Shown one piece after another: positions 45,264 to 52,766 of a stretch of DNA of 64,000 bases (position 1 is the first letter of the stretch; every line of letters starts with the position of its first letter). The notes beneath the pieces were generated by a model, which was given only the letters and a program-made list of their open reading frames with translations, ran no database searches and was not told the DNA's origin. Position numbers and translations under genes: made by a program. The stretch is from Sphingomonas oleivorans (lineage in GTDB: Bacteria; Pseudomonadota; Alphaproteobacteria; Sphingomonadales; Sphingomonadaceae): the NCBI RefSeq assembly GCF_003050615.1, contig NZ_NWBU01000004.1, forward strand, positions 806,001 through 870,000. Reading direction: 5' to 3'.

Positions 45264-45874
45264 AATCGGCTGCGCGGCGATGGCGGGCTACCGCGACCGT
45301 TTTGATCGCCGGCATGAGCCTCGGCTGTTCCATACAAACGTTGGCGCAGGAGAGTTCAACATCGCCGGTTGTTGCCGAGATCGCGATACCCGTTCCGGAT
45401 CAGATGGTCCTTCGTGCCGGCACCGAGGTGCCGATGCGCACCAATGGCGAGCTAAGTTCGAAGACGAACCGCCAAGGCGATCGCTTCGATCTTACGGTCA
45501 CCGAAGATGTGCTGGTCGGCCCGCACATCGTCATTCCTCGTGGCGCGCGCGGCATTGGCGAGATTACCCGTCTCATTCCCAAGGGTGCCTTTGGAAAATC
45601 AGGCAAGCTTGAGTTGCGCCTACTTTATGTCGAGGTTGGCAACGCCCGCGTGCGGCTTGATGGGCGCGCCGGCGATCGCGGGCGCAGCGGGACGGGCGCT
45701 ACGGTTGCGACCGCTGTCCTCGCAGGTGTTTTCTCTGCCTTCGTCACAGGAACCAGCGCCAGATTGCCGAGCGGCTCGACACTGGTCGGCTATGTCGAGC
45801 GCGATCTGCCGCTTGTATTGCGGCCACGATCTGCTGCCGGTGATGCGCAAATGACGCAAGGAGCAGCGAACTAG
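45260..45874 (+). CDS. Exported beta-barrel-domain protein, paralogue of the previous gene
   Basis: A 204-residue protein with a signal peptide (MKSAARRWRATATVLIAGMSLGCSIQTLAQ; a lipoprotein reading at SLGC is possible). Its domain LRAGTEVPMRTNGELSSKTNRQGDRFDLTVTEDVLVGPHIVIPRGARGIGEITRLIPKGAFGKSGKLELRLL aligns along its length with the previous gene's. A glycine-rich hydrophobic stretch (GATVATAVLAGVFSAFVTG) follows. Overlapping starts and stops imply equal amounts of both proteins, possibly a heteromer in the periplasm. Function is unknown. Confidence 0.7.
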   Translation: MKSAARRWRATATVLIAGMSLGCSIQTLAQESSTSPVVAEIAIPVPDQMVLRAGTEVPMRTNGELSSKTNRQGDRFDLTVTEDVLVGPHIVIPRGARGIGEITRLIPKGAFGKSGKLELRLLYVEVGNARVRLDGRAGDRGRSGTGATVATAVLAGVFSAFVTGTSARLPSGSTLVGYVERDLPLVLRPRSAAGDAQMTQGAAN

Positions 45875-45884
45875 GACACGTTCG

Positions 45885-46088
45885 TTGTCCTCAAGGATTG
45901 GGATGAGCGGCCATTTCACCAGCTATTTCCAAAGCCGGACGGGTACGGGCCAGCCGGTCGATTTCATCGCGACCGACATCCTGCGCGTGCAGGACGGCAA
46001 AATCACTGACCATTCGCACCTGGAGGACAATCTGACCTTGCTCAAGCAGATCGGCATCATTGCGACCGCTCAGAACCAGAGATCCTGA
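45885..46088 (+). pseudogene. 3' fragment of a SnoaL-like ester cyclase
   Basis: GTGQPVDFIATDILRVQDGKI, then HLEDNLTLLKQIGII and a stop matches the end of SnoaL-like polyketide cyclase/ester cyclase proteins of about 140 residues. The first half is absent. Confidence 0.7.
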
Positions 46089-46563
46089 CAAAGGGCCGAT
46101 AGCCACGCGCACTATAATGAACGTCTGCGGCGATAAGGCGCATGGGACATGAACGGCCGCATCGTATGTTAAAGTGGAAATCTGGCCGATTGCGGACTGG
46201 CAGGTTCGGGGCCGACATGGTGCCAGAGCCGCCATTCATCCCCACCGCTGTGGGGTGGCAGCTCGCGACCAATCCGGTCATCCGGCGATCACAACGTGAA
46301 CGTCTGCTTCTAGCAGAACCGGCCGGCCAGCTACGCATCCACATCCGGTAGTTGAGCGGCCAAGCTCCAAACCCCGGAAGCGGTCGTTCGTGGAGTTGGT
46401 TCACCGGCCCACGCAAGCGGCTAATCCATTTTTTGGTCCCGCGGTCTGGCTTCGTGCCGCCCACCGCGCTCTTTCGCCCAGCCAACCTCACTCGAGCTTC
46501 GCGATTGAAAACGCTGGCGGGCCGTGAAACTACTGACCGGAGCGCATCGCGGCGGGGGCAAGC
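46089..46563. other. Intergenic region before the defence-like cluster
   Basis: A 475-base stretch without a gene. GAACGTCTGC occurs twice (about 46118 and 46300) in short repeat-like contexts typical of decayed sphingomonad intergenic DNA. The promoter of the GHKL gene must be near its right end. Confidence 0.35.
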
Positions 46564-47946
46564 TTGCAACAGATCGAAGTTAAGGTTGAGAACGATCATA
46601 TTCAGAGGATCACCACGGCGCGGCCGCTCGTGGCGATCTCCGAACTGATCTGGAATGCCTATGATGCCGACGCCACCGAAGTTCGCGTTCAGCTCGAAGA
46701 AGGGCAGCTTACTCGCCTCGGGACAATCCGGGTAACCGACAACGGCACGGGAATTTCACTCGATGCGGTCGAGGAGTCCTTCCAGAAGCTCGGCGGATCC
46801 TGGAAGAAATTAGCAACCAAGACGAACGGAGGCCGCGCCATCCATGGCGAGAAGGGTCAGGGCCGCTTCAAAGCCTTCTCTTTGGGCGAGACCGTTGCGT
46901 GGACATCCAACAATGGCGGCCGCCGATTCACCATTTTCGGGCAGAAGGCGGACCTGAAGCGCTTCGAACTGAGTGAACCCGTCGCGTCGTCCGATCAGGG
47001 CTGCACGGTCGACATACGAAATGTCGTGAAGGATTTCAAAATCTGGGCCAGCGACGGCTTTGCCGATCGCATCCGGGACATGTTCGCTCTCCAACTCTAC
47101 GACGACGCAAATTTCCGCATCATCTATGACGGTATCGAAGTTGACGCGCGCGAGGCGATCGCCGCTGTTACGCCCATTCCGATCAGCATTGACCAGGGTG
47201 GAAGCGCCCACGAGGCGATACTCGAAATTGTCGAGTGGAAGAAGCCCGTCGACCGAAAGCTCATGCTGTGCCTTCCTGGGCGCTTCAGCTTTCATGAGAT
47301 GCCACCGGGCATTCAGGCTCGGGGGTTCGAGTTCACGGCATATCTGACGTCCGAGCACTTTCAGAAGCTCGCCGACGACAACACCGAGGGACTGGTCGAA
47401 CTGGACCCTGCGTCCACAATGCTCATTGAGTCAGCAAAAGCGAAGCTGCGTGAGCACTTCAGAAGCAAGGAAGCGGAACGCTCCAGAGATAAGATTCAGG
47501 AGTGGGTAGAAGCCAAAATCTATCCCTATGAGGGCATTGCGGCCGATCCGATCGAGGTCAACGAGCGACAGCTGTTCGACGTTGTCGCGCTGAACCTCGC
47601 CGATTACAGCGCCGATTTCGACAAATCTCCGCCTAAGCAGAAGAAGCTAGTCCTTCAGCTTATCAAGGCGGCCATCGAAACCGGCGCCAGTAACCTTCTG
47701 TCGATTCTAGAAAAGGTCATCGACCTGCCGAAAGCGCGGCAGGACGAACTGGCGGACCTTCTCCGGAAGACGTCGTTGACCGCTGTCATCAACGCGGCAA
47801 AGGCGGTTACGGATCGATTGGAATTCCTCCGCGCTTTGCAGCTGCTGTCTTCGACCCTCAATCAAAGCGGCAGCTTCTTGAGCGGTCGCAGCTTCACCGG
47901 ATCATCGCTCAAGAGACTTGGGTCTTTGGAGAGCAATACAATCTGA
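46564..47946 (+). CDS. GHKL-type ATPase, N-terminal part of a frameshifted ATPase-nuclease
   Basis: The 460-residue reading has a Bergerat ATP-binding fold: N-box with Asn 31 in ELIWNAYDADATEV, DNGTGIS at 59-65, and the lid HGEKGQGRFKA at 94-104. It resembles MutL, Hsp90 and MORC-type ATPases used in several defence proteins. The last 35 residues (after about 47855) are out of frame: the other frame reads SKRQLLERSQLHRI and ETWVFGEQYNL, leading straight into the next ORF. So the gene was once one protein of about 665 residues. The start is a TTG at 46564 where the conserved part begins. It is followed by HEPN and DUF4238 genes. The frameshift is discussed under findings. Confidence 0.75.
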   Translation: MQQIEVKVENDHIQRITTARPLVAISELIWNAYDADATEVRVQLEEGQLTRLGTIRVTDNGTGISLDAVEESFQKLGGSWKKLATKTNGGRAIHGEKGQGRFKAFSLGETVAWTSNNGGRRFTIFGQKADLKRFELSEPVASSDQGCTVDIRNVVKDFKIWASDGFADRIRDMFALQLYDDANFRIIYDGIEVDAREAIAAVTPIPISIDQGGSAHEAILEIVEWKKPVDRKLMLCLPGRFSFHEMPPGIQARGFEFTAYLTSEHFQKLADDNTEGLVELDPASTMLIESAKAKLREHFRSKEAERSRDKIQEWVEAKIYPYEGIAADPIEVNERQLFDVVALNLADYSADFDKSPPKQKKLVLQLIKAAIETGASNLLSILEKVIDLPKARQDELADLLRKTSLTAVINAAKAVTDRLEFLRALQLLSSTLNQSGSFLSGRSFTGSSLKRLGSLESNTI

Positions 47947-48560
47947 TGAATGACGACGAGGACCTCACTTCGGTCCTCCGCAGCCATATCGGTCTCCTCG
48001 GCGACGGTCGGGCAAACCTCGGTTCGCCCGAATCCGTCCTAGATGCCGACGGCAAAGCGGCGATCGTCGATCTGATGTTGTCGTGCCGCGTGCCGACCCC
48101 GACAGACGACGAGCGCAAGCACCTCGTCGTCGAGCTGAAACGGCCATCTCAGCCGCTGAATGAGGATGTCCTGGGGCAGATTAAGAAATACGCCAAGGCC
48201 GTGGCGCTGGACGAGCGCTTCAAACACAGCAAGGTCGAGTGGGACTTTGTCGCCATTTCAAACAAGTTCACCTCCGATGCGGAGCTCGAAGCACGGCAAT
48301 CAGGAAAGCCGCGCGGTCTCATTCTCGAGCTGGAAGACCCGATCCGAGTGCGCGTTTGGGCAAAGACCTGGGGAGAAATCATTCAGGAAGCCGAGGGGCG
48401 GCTCACCTTCTACAAGCGGCGATTGGAGTATCAGGCAAGCGACGACGAAGCGCTTGGCTATCTCCGGACTATCGACGCAGCTTATTTGAGTGATGCGGTC
48501 AAAGCGCGGATCGCCGAGCTTGATACGGCGGACAATTCCGATGAGACGGCGCCGGATTGA
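47946..48560 (+). CDS. Shedu-like PD-(D/E)xK nuclease part of the frameshifted ATPase-nuclease
   Basis: The 204-residue reading contains the nuclease signature: Asp 42 in AAIVDLMLSC and, after about 20 residues, Glu 63 and Lys 65 in HLVVELKRPS. Conserved helices follow (DVLGQIKKYAKAVALDERF) and a strand WDFVAISNKF. The order matches DUF4263-type nuclease domains of Shedu defence proteins. Upstream of its ATG the same frame continues into ETWVFGEQYNL, which is part of the domain, so the ATG at 47946 (overlapping the previous stop as TGATG) is probably not the original start. With the ATG start the first motif of the domain is lost, but the active-site residues are kept. Confidence 0.75.
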   Translation: MNDDEDLTSVLRSHIGLLGDGRANLGSPESVLDADGKAAIVDLMLSCRVPTPTDDERKHLVVELKRPSQPLNEDVLGQIKKYAKAVALDERFKHSKVEWDFVAISNKFTSDAELEARQSGKPRGLILELEDPIRVRVWAKTWGEIIQEAEGRLTFYKRRLEYQASDDEALGYLRTIDAAYLSDAVKARIAELDTADNSDETAPD

Positions 48561-48859
48561 AGGGTAGACGCAGCGGGTCGGGGACGACGATACACGCCCT
48601 CTGACATAATCACCTTTTTCAGGGAGGCCGCTGCATATCTTGGCTCACCGGTGCCCCCGGCGGCTCGGCACCATCGCCGTTCGAGATCGCCTCAGGTAGC
48701 GAGGCTATCTCGCCACGATCGATCCGCCGCTATCGGCGCATTTCCGGGCCTGCGATGTGCTGATGCGGCCGCTTGACGACACCGTATGTCATGCCGCCTT
48801 TTAGCAACTCCGAAGCAGAGCTTGATCTGGTCCATGCCGCGATCCAGGAGTGGATCGCG
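48561..48859. other. Intergenic region between the nuclease and HEPN genes
   Basis: About 300 bases between convergent genes. A plus-strand open stretch ending at 48804 (YLATIDPPLSAHFRACDVLM) is protein-like but unrecognised and has no start. No terminator is obvious. Confidence 0.3.
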
Positions 48860-50269
48860 CTACTCGCCCACTGCCAGCCGCGCGCGGGTCAGCGCGTGCA
48901 CCAGCGCCAGCATCTGGCGCAGACGGTCATCGCCCTCCTCGGTCGACCAGGGCTCAACGAGATGGCCGTGCATCACCGAATTGCGAATGTCGTACCAGGT
49001 CTGGACATGATCGGGATCGAGAGTGCCCGCCGCGCCGAGCCCGCGCATGAAGGCAAGTACGCTGCGCTTGCTGACCATGCCGAGATTCGAGAGCATCCGG
49101 TCTCGAAGGCCGGAATCGTACGCGAAGGCCTTCAGATGATCCTTCATCTTCTTGAGATTGTCAGCGGAGTATTCGGGTGCCCGATCCGCCTGAGTCGTCA
49201 GGCCTGACGCCATCGCCTCGGCGGCGCCGGCTAAGGTCAAGGTCAGCGCCCAGCGCGATCCCTGCGCGGCGCCGCACATTTCCTCATAGTAGCGCGTAAG
49301 CGGGTTGGACTCGAACTCCCCGCCCTTGGCGATGAAGGTCAGGATGTCGGCATAAGCCTGCCAAAAAGCTTCCGCCCGTTGCGCACCCGGCTCCATCGAG
49401 AAGGGCTGCAACAGTCCGATCCCGCTCGGGCCCTTGGTACGGGGCGAAGGACGCAACCACACTTGGGCTGTGCCGTCACCGAGATTGCGCGCGACCATCC
49501 GTGGGTAGACGGGCATGCCCAGCAGAATGCGCAGCGGCTCGGTCAGCCAGTTCTCGAGAAAGGGGTGGTTGAGCGCCTCGCTCGTATCGGCGGTGATCCA
49601 GAGCGCCTCTTCCTCAGGCTCATAGGCGAAGGTGATTTTCGTGCCGAGCACCTCGAGCGTATGCTGGCCCGGACCATAGGTGGTGCGGATTTCGCGGTTG
49701 CCGATATGGGCCTTGGTCGTCAGCCGCTCGCTCATCGGCAGGTCGATGGGCGGGATCAGCAGCAGCTCGACGCTGCTGCGCTTCGATACCCAATGGCCCT
49801 CCGCTAGCGTCGAGAGCGCCTGCAGGTCACCGGCCAGGGGCCAGCCCCTGTCATGGTCCGTGAAGAAATCGGCCTGGGTATAGCCGCCGGACCAATGGGC
49901 ACCGCGATAGTCAACCGCGTCCAGCCGCAGCAGGTCGAACGGATCATAAGGCTGCGCCTTGACCCGGTTGACCACCTCGATCGCTTTACGAAGATCGACC
50001 GCGGGTGCGGCGTGCATGAAATAACGAATCTCGGTGGCGCTGCGGATTTCGATCCGGCCCGAGCCGGTGAAGATCACGCCTTCCTCGTCGCGCCCCATCA
50101 GCGTCATCACCGGGCATTCGATTGTGCGCGGAATGCTCGACAGGCGATCGCGCCAGGTGCTGAGCGTCCGCACGCCGCTGTCCGCTGCGCCTTCCTCAGG
50201 CGCGGCACCCTCCGATTCCACTCGGAGCAGATCGGCCAGCTTGTTGCGGAGAGTGGCGATCCAGGACAT
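48860..50269 (-). CDS. Large protein with C-terminal HEPN domain, candidate antiviral RNase
   Basis: The 469-residue product has no recognised N-terminal domain; it begins MSWIATLRNKLADLL and continues with mixed strands and helices. The last 120 residues are helical and include RNSVMH at 429-434 (context WYDIRNSVMHGHLVEPW), the RxxxxH motif of HEPN ribonucleases. Length and HEPN position resemble ApeA-type antiphage proteins, in which the large N-terminal part senses infection. AAGGG precedes the ATG at 50269. It is convergent with the ATPase-nuclease and divergent from the DUF4238 gene 110 bases away. Specific family membership could not be settled by eye. Confidence 0.65.
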   Translation of the reverse strand: MSWIATLRNKLADLLRVESEGAAPEEGAADSGVRTLSTWRDRLSSIPRTIECPVMTLMGRDEEGVIFTGSGRIEIRSATEIRYFMHAAPAVDLRKAIEVVNRVKAQPYDPFDLLRLDAVDYRGAHWSGGYTQADFFTDHDRGWPLAGDLQALSTLAEGHWVSKRSSVELLLIPPIDLPMSERLTTKAHIGNREIRTTYGPGQHTLEVLGTKITFAYEPEEEALWITADTSEALNHPFLENWLTEPLRILLGMPVYPRMVARNLGDGTAQVWLRPSPRTKGPSGIGLLQPFSMEPGAQRAEAFWQAYADILTFIAKGGEFESNPLTRYYEEMCGAAQGSRWALTLTLAGAAEAMASGLTTQADRAPEYSADNLKKMKDHLKAFAYDSGLRDRMLSNLGMVSKRSVLAFMRGLGAAGTLDPDHVQTWYDIRNSVMHGHLVEPWSTEEGDDRLRQMLALVHALTRARLAVGE

Positions 50270-50379
50270 CGTGCCCTTCTGCGGCATTCGCGAACGGCGT
50301 CAAGGCGGCGCGTGGACTTGTCGTGGCGACACTAGTTAGCGACAAGGGGGGCGGGCGGGCGCAGTACAGGAGGCGCTTT

Positions 50380-51102
50380 ATGGCCACGCGATCTGCGCCG
50401 GTTTCTAGACGGCATCATTATACGCCGCGCTACTATCTCGAGCGCTTTCAGGACGCTGACGGCGCGTTGTACCGGCGCGACTGCGAAACGGGTGCCGTCG
50501 TGCTCGGCAACAAGGAGCGTTTCGGCTACAAGAACCAGTGGAACACGCTTCGCAATCCGCCGCCCGGCTATGAGTCTGACTGGGCAGAAAAGCGAATCGC
50601 TGAGATAGACGGCCTGGCGTCCGCGTTGCTGACCCGCATCTTAGCGGGGGACATGCCCGCCGATTTTCGCCCGATCGCCTACGCCATCTCCTTCATGGTG
50701 CATAATCAGCCGCGCATGTGGCGCGAACTCGAGGAGAAACACGCGAGCGAGGTCGAGCACTGGACTGACGACTGGCGGCTCGTCGTGATGCTAAATGCGG
50801 CGCTGGAGGCGGCACCGGACTACGTGCCGCCGTATTATGCCGTACAGGCCATCGATCCGGCCGAACCGGGACTGCGCTTTCTTACGTCAAGCAATCCGGT
50901 GATCAACTTCGAGAACCGGCCAACCATGCTGCTACCGGTATCTAGCCGCCACTGTTTGTTCCTCTCCTGGGATCCCGCACATCTGCGTTACGAGCGTAAA
51001 TCCTTCCCCTGCGGCCGCGACATGGTCGTCGGCATCAACCAGACGACGCTGACGAATGCCTGGCAATATGTTTACTCGTCGACGCCTTCCTTCAACCCAT
51101 AA
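50380..51102 (+). CDS. DUF4238 domain protein
   Basis: A 240-residue protein with the start pattern SRRHHYTPRYYLERFQDADGALYRRD, which is the HHYxPxxYLxxF signature of DUF4238. It continues through a helical middle (FRPIAYAISFMVHNQPRMW) to RFLTSSNPVINFEN. DUF4238 proteins are of unknown biochemistry and are common in mobile and defence islands. AGGAGG stands eight bases before the ATG at 50380, much better than the in-frame start further upstream. It is divergent from the HEPN gene, and the pair may be regulated together. Confidence 0.85.
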   Translation: MATRSAPVSRRHHYTPRYYLERFQDADGALYRRDCETGAVVLGNKERFGYKNQWNTLRNPPPGYESDWAEKRIAEIDGLASALLTRILAGDMPADFRPIAYAISFMVHNQPRMWRELEEKHASEVEHWTDDWRLVVMLNAALEAAPDYVPPYYAVQAIDPAEPGLRFLTSSNPVINFENRPTMLLPVSSRHCLFLSWDPAHLRYERKSFPCGRDMVVGINQTTLTNAWQYVYSSTPSFNP

Positions 51103-51385
51103 CTCAGAGCAGCAATCCGCAGCAGCCAACGGCAGCTATCGCCGTCAATAGTCTCGAAAGCCGACGGCCCGCCGAAGGCCAACCCTACTCCTTCGGGGGT
51201 GAAGGACACGCGAATGGTCGAAGGTCCGCTTTTCCCAGAAGCTGCCGTTTGCGGTCGCTATCGGGATGGCGGGTAAGTCCCAGCTGCCGACGCCAGTGCG
51301 CTGCATCGCGGTATCCGAGAAATGGCTGGTTCCAGGAAGCGCGCTGACGACGCTGAACGACGACAAGTGGGCGCATTTGCGACCT
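51103..51385. other. Intergenic region
   Basis: No gene or RNA is visible between the DUF4238 gene and the small leftward ORF. Confidence 0.3.
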
Positions 51386-51643
51386 TCAGCACCATTCGTG
51401 GGCGATCGCGCTGATGGCGTCCGCGATGATGATCATCTCCTGACCGGTGGCCTGGAGCTGGTTGGTGAGATCGCCCACAGCCTCGCTCCCGATATCGGTC
51501 GCCTGTCCTTTTGCGGCCATGGCGGCGGCATCCTCGCAGCGCACGGTCAGCAGATAAAAGCGCCTCCGAAGGGGGTCGTGACGCGCCTTATGGTCGCTGT
51601 TGTCCGTATCCTCCACCAAGGCGGAACCCGGTGGCGAAGTCAT
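51386..51643 (-). CDS. Small hypothetical protein
   Basis: The 85-residue reading ends in a credible helical region (RRRFYLLTVRCEDAAAMAAKG, EAVGDLTNQLQATGQEMIIIADAISAIAHEW). The start at 51643 is uncertain; no ribosome-binding site is clear and the frame extends upstream through the DUF3489 gene as a shadow. It lies in front of, and opposite to, the recombinase module. No family was recognised. Confidence 0.5.
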   Translation of the reverse strand: MTSPPGSALVEDTDNSDHKARHDPLRRRFYLLTVRCEDAAAMAAKGQATDIGSEAVGDLTNQLQATGQEMIIIADAISAIAHEWC

Positions 51644-51817
51644 CCGGCTTTGGGACCGGTCCGCACATTCCATTCGACTGCGCCGCCAGTTCGAGCATTG
51701 CTGTCCTCGTGAGTCGCGGCCGGCGCGGGGGCCGGCCGTAGGACCCCGACCGGGCAACCGGCGGGGCTGTGGGTGGTGGGAGCGGCGATGGTGCCGCTTC
51801 CGGCAAGGACAACTCCC

Positions 51818-52336
51818 ATGGCCCACCCCAAACTCAGCGATATTCAGCTCATCCTCCTCTCGGCCGCCGCGCTGCGCGACAGCGGCAGCCTGCTGCCGCC
51901 CTCCGACACGCTTGGCGCGCTCAGTGACCGCATCCGCAAAGCCATCGGCGGGCTCATCCGCCGTGGCTTCGCAGCAGAGGTCGAGGTCAGCGATGAACAG
52001 TGCATCTGGCGCAGGGAGGGCGATCGCCCGATCGGGCTCGCGATTACGCCCGCCGGTCGCGACGCGCTCGCCGCCGGCACCTCCGCCGAGCCACACCCCT
52101 CTCTCGCCGAGGCCGGGATGGTCGCTACGCCCCGGGCCAGCACGACCAAGATCGGCAAAGTCCTGGCGCTGCTTGGCCGAGAGCAGGGCGCCAGCCTCGC
52201 CGAGCTGGTCGCAGCGACCGGCTGGCTGCCGCACACCATCCGGGCCGCGCTGAGCGGGCTGCGCAAGAAGGGGCATGCCGTCTCGACCGGGAAGGTCGAA
52301 GGCGTCACCCACTATCGCATCGCACAGGCCGCCTGA
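51818..52336 (+). CDS. DUF3489 domain protein of a recombinase module
   Basis: A 172-residue protein starting MAHPKLSDIQLILLSAAALRD. The C-terminal half TTKIGKVLALLGREQGASLAELVAATGWLPHTIRAALSGLRKKGHAV is the DUF3489 winged-helix signature. The family is almost always found in front of DUF2924 and a large serine recombinase, as here, and probably helps excision or regulates the module. AAGGA lies before the ATG. The next gene starts two bases after its stop. Confidence 0.88.
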   Translation: MAHPKLSDIQLILLSAAALRDSGSLLPPSDTLGALSDRIRKAIGGLIRRGFAAEVEVSDEQCIWRREGDRPIGLAITPAGRDALAAGTSAEPHPSLAEAGMVATPRASTTKIGKVLALLGREQGASLAELVAATGWLPHTIRAALSGLRKKGHAVSTGKVEGVTHYRIAQAA

Positions 52337-52337
52337 G

Positions 52338-52766
52338 ATGAGGCGGCTTGATGCCCGACTGGCGGCGCTGGCGATGCTGTCGCCGGCGCAGCTTCGCGAC
52401 GAATGGGCGAGGCTCTATGAATCGGCTGCGCCGCGCCTCTCCCCCGACCTGCTGAAGCTGGGGATCGCCTATCGCCTGCAGGACCAGGCCGGCAAAGGTC
52501 TCGCGGCCTCGGCGCTGCGCCAGCTCCGCTCGGGCGGTGCGCCCCCGCCGCCAGCCCGGGAGCCAGTCACCCTGCGGCCCGGCACCGAGCTGGTGCGGAC
52601 CTGGCATGGCCGCACGCTCCGCGTGTCGGTCGAGGACAAGGGCTTCCGGTTCGAGGGGCGCCGGTATGCCTCGCTCACCGCCATCGCCCGCGAGATCACC
52701 GGCGCCGCCTGGTCGGGGCCCCGCTTCTTCGGCCTGACCAAGGCCAGGGAGGTGGCGCATGGCTAA
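52338..52766 (+). CDS. DUF2924 domain protein of a recombinase module
   Basis: The 142-residue product has a helical N-terminus (LAMLSPAQLRDEWARLY) and the DUF2924 core GTELVRTWHGRTLRVSVEDKGFRFEGRRYASLTAIAREITGAAWSGPRFFGL. It is tightly placed between the DUF3489 gene (one base gap) and the recombinase (eight-base overlap). Conserved linkage implies joint action in integration or excision; the biochemical role is unknown. Confidence 0.9.
   Translation: MRRLDARLAALAMLSPAQLRDEWARLYESAAPRLSPDLLKLGIAYRLQDQAGKGLAASALRQLRSGGAPPPPAREPVTLRPGTELVRTWHGRTLRVSVEDKGFRFEGRRYASLTAIAREITGAAWSGPRFFGLTKAREVAHG

Noticed and set aside
46089-46563. Possible CRISPR or tandem repeat from the recurring GAACGTCTGC
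   Set aside because: Only two copies with irregular spacing; no array.
51386-52312. A 308-codon minus-strand frame opposite the DUF3489 gene
   Set aside because: Only its last 85 codons, outside the DUF3489 gene, look protein-like; the rest is a shadow.
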